A DNA stretch of 6,602 nucleotides from the NCBI GenBank assembly GCA_022572525.1, contig JACZVS010000027.1, positions 1-6,602 on the forward strand, read 5' to 3'. Each line of letters begins with the position of its first letter. The stretch's first letter is position 1. Source of the stretch: Nanobdellota archaeon. GTDB lineage: Archaea > Nanobdellota > Nanobdellia > Pacearchaeales > UBA12030. The notes under the pieces are model-generated. The model searched no databases, was not told where the DNA came from, and saw only the letters and a program-made list of their open reading frames with translations. This document shows, piece by piece, positions 4,958-6,602 of the stretch. A program made the translations under genes and the position numbers.

Positions 4958-6602
4958 CTATTTCTTTACAGTAAACCTTGCTTTCCACTTATCTTCAATT
5001 CCCCCAACAACATCTTGCAGCCCTTTTTTCCTTTTAACTTTGGCCTTTGCCCGCAATATGATTACCAAGATGATCGAGCCAACTATTACTACAAGAACTA
5101 TCCATGCAATAGGGCTTATTCTACCTTTCTCTTCCTCTTCTATCTCTATTTCTTTACATTCATCTGCGCATTTTAATTCCAAAGGACATGTGTCATCTAA
5201 TTCTGATTTTGTTGATGCATCTTCTGCTACCTCTTCACAGCATTGAAAATCAAAGTCAGAACATGTTTCTTTTATCCGAACCTCTCCACTCGCCAAAATC
5301 TCAATCCTAACAGGCAAAGAAGCAGTAACAGAATTTCTTGCCCTTATTTCTCCTTCATATACCCCTACCGCGGCCTCTTTATCATCATTAATGATAAGAA
5401 GAATCTCAGTCTCGCTATTTGCCGGCAAATTTAGTCTTGCAGGCTCTACTCTAACTATTCTATAGAGCTCTGAGGTTAATGTTAAGAAGACATTTTCTAA
5501 TGGCTGCGGATTTGAATTTATTAGTTTTACCTTCAAAGTTTTCGCTTCATTATCCAAAATTGCTTCCTTTGCTTCTCCAGAGAATTTTATTTGTGGTAGA
5601 GTAATAGTAACATCCTCGACTACCTCTTCTCCTTGTATAAATCTTGTAACAAAAATAGGAATATTGTATAAACCAGAATAAGAGATTGTTAGGAGATTAT
5701 TTTCTTCAGATGTAGCCTCAAAAGAAATCCTTTTGAAGGAACCACTTACAATCTGCACTTCTTCTATGCTATCTAAATAACTCAGTGTTAAATTAACATC
5801 TCTAACCCCTTTATTCTCAACTAACAATTCAAAAGACTCATTGAACCTTACTTTAACCGCTCCTGGAGAAACCGAAATAATATCTTTTATCTCTCCGGGC
5901 GGAAGAGCGAAGTAAAGCGCTCCAGCCAGATCTTTTCTATTGAGAGTAAGAATTCTATCTAGAAGCCACTCCTTCCCTCTGCTTATTGCCGAAATTATTT
6001 CATTATCTTCTTTATCACTTAAAGATAAAATTGCAATGGCTGTCAAGAAAGGGTCAATTTTACCTTCTACAGCAAGCGAAGTATTTTTCCAATAACCTTC
6101 TACAGCTTGATTATTTATTAGCCACTCTGTAAAGTAATCTTCTTCTTTAAGTAGGTTAAGGAATACTTGATGTAGGGTTATTACATCATCTCTATTTTCC
6201 TCAAGCCATTCAAGTCCTTTTACACTTATTCTGGCTTCTGTTAAGGCATAGTATGCAAAAGCTGTCGCTTCAAATTCACAGTCACTTCTGTAAGAAGCCC
6301 CCCAACATTTTTCATTGCTAAGATCCTTTCTATAAATCCCGGCTTGCTCTTCCAGAGAAAAGTCCACAACCTTTCCTAAATAAGTATGTGTAATTTTGGC
6401 TTCGGTTAAAGTTAAATTGCATTCTACGTTTACAGAGTATATTTCATCATCTCCGAAAGTAAGAGTTTTTGTTGCTCTGCCATTCTCCATTACCAGTGTT
6501 TCTGATTGATTATTAATTCGCAATTCGCAAGTCCCATTTTGTACTGATGAGAGGGCTAAATGCCAACTTCCTATTGAAAGAGAATTTTGAGCATCAAGCA
6601 GC
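4958..6602 (-). CDS. Large membrane-anchored extracellular protein with terpenoid-cyclase-like repeats (5' end outside window)
   Basis: The frame stays open to the right edge, giving 547 visible residues. The TTG at 6523 is internal: LLDAQNSLSIGSWHLALSS and more precede it without a stop. Numbering from the edge: 1-90 beta-rich with Cys24 and Cys61; about 97-220 helical repeats of the prenyltransferase/squalene-oxidase type (CWGASYRSDCEFEATAFAYYAL, then WLINNQAVEGYW, then DPFLTAIAILSLS and GKEWLLD); about 240-320 and 331-437 two beta-sandwich domains, the second like a NEW3/Ig-type domain; 447-482 a stalk with six cysteines (C, CC, C, C, C); 495-516 a membrane helix (PIAWIVLVVIVGSIILVIIL); 517-547 a basic cytoplasmic tail ending in VKK. 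Several N-x-S/T sites lie in the ectodomain. This should be a cell-surface protein; the toroid-like repeats probably bind partners rather than cyclise terpenes, since no DXDD-type acid motif is visible. Substrate and partner are unknown. It converges on the coiled-coil gene. Confidence 0.85.
   Translation of the reverse strand, partial: LLDAQNSLSIGSWHLALSSVQNGTCELRINNQSETLVMENGRATKTLTFGDDEIYSVNVECNLTLTEAKITHTYLGKVVDFSLEEQAGIYRKDLSNEKCWGASYRSDCEFEATAFAYYALTEARISVKGLEWLEENRDDVITLHQVFLNLLKEEDYFTEWLINNQAVEGYWKNTSLAVEGKIDPFLTAIAILSLSDKEDNEIISAISRGKEWLLDRILTLNRKDLAGALYFALPPGEIKDIISVSPGAVKVRFNESFELLVENKGVRDVNLTLSYLDSIEEVQIVSGSFKRISFEATSEENNLLTISYSGLYNIPIFVTRFIQGEEVVEDVTITLPQIKFSGEAKEAILDNEAKTLKVKLINSNPQPLENVFLTLTSELYRIVRVEPARLNLPANSETEILLIINDDKEAAVGVYEGEIRARNSVTASLPVRIEILASGEVRIKETCSDFDFQCCEEVAEDASTKSELDDTCPLELKCADECKEIEIEEEEKGRISPIAWIVLVVIVGSIILVIILRAKAKVKRKKGLQDVVGGIEDKWKARFTVKK
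5021..5035 (+). terminator. Possible T-rich terminator of the folC/lamin-tail/coiled-coil transcripts
   Basis: CCCTTTTTTCCTTTT is the first strong oligo-T stretch on the plus strand after the stop at 4956. It lies antisense within the end of the convergent surface-protein gene. No hairpin is obvious; archaeal termination at U-rich tracts does not need one. Confidence 0.3.

Noticed and set aside
6521..6523. TTG as start of the 4958-6602 gene
   Set aside because: The frame continues without a stop to the window edge with a normal ectodomain-like sequence, and a start here would leave the exported protein with no signal peptide.
1..6602. CRISPR array, tRNA/rRNA, insertion sequence or prophage signals
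   Set aside because: No regularly spaced repeats, no tRNA-like cloverleaf or CCA-ended stem, no transposase or terminal inverted repeats were seen on reading; nearly every base is in a supported gene.

Overview
The window looks like a fragment of an AT-rich archaeal genome, most likely a small-genome DPANN lineage of the Woesearchaeota/Pacearchaeota kind. This placement is inferred, not proved. Three things support it. TATA-like boxes lie about 25 bases upstream of three start codons (thyA, folC and the lamin-tail gene), two of which have no Shine-Dalgarno sequence at all, as in leaderless archaeal transcripts. The surface proteins have a signal peptide or long ectodomain, one C-terminal membrane helix and a short basic tail. 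The folate enzymes are of bacterial type, as is common in these archaea.

Positions 1-1874 (minus strand) hold a tight operon read thyA, folA (dihydrofolate reductase), glyA (serine hydroxymethyltransferase, cut by the left window edge). The gaps are 5 bases and then an ATGA overlap. Position 1987 starts the divergent folC (folylpolyglutamate/dihydrofolate synthase). ThyA makes dTMP and oxidises methylene-THF to DHF, DHFR reduces DHF to THF, GlyA recharges THF with a one-carbon unit from serine, and FolC adds glutamate so that folates are retained. The four genes together encode a complete thymidylate cycle around one 112-base divergent promoter region. No gene for building the pterin or pABA part of folate is visible here.

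Positions 3272-4956 (plus strand) hold a membrane-anchored lamin-tail-domain surface protein with an embedded cysteine-rich module. It overlaps by 22 bases a gene for a 181-residue soluble protein of unknown function with a charged, probably coiled-coil C-terminus. The promoter of the lamin-tail gene overlaps the folC stop codon.

Positions 4958-6602 (minus strand) hold the C-terminal 547 residues of a large membrane-anchored extracellular protein: a short terpenoid-cyclase-like helical repeat region, two or more beta-sandwich domains, a six-cysteine stalk and a membrane helix. It converges on the previous gene with a single base between the stop codons. Its 5' end lies outside the window.

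Coding density is very high. No RNA genes, mobile elements or CRISPR arrays were seen, and no gene-free stretch exceeds about 112 bases.
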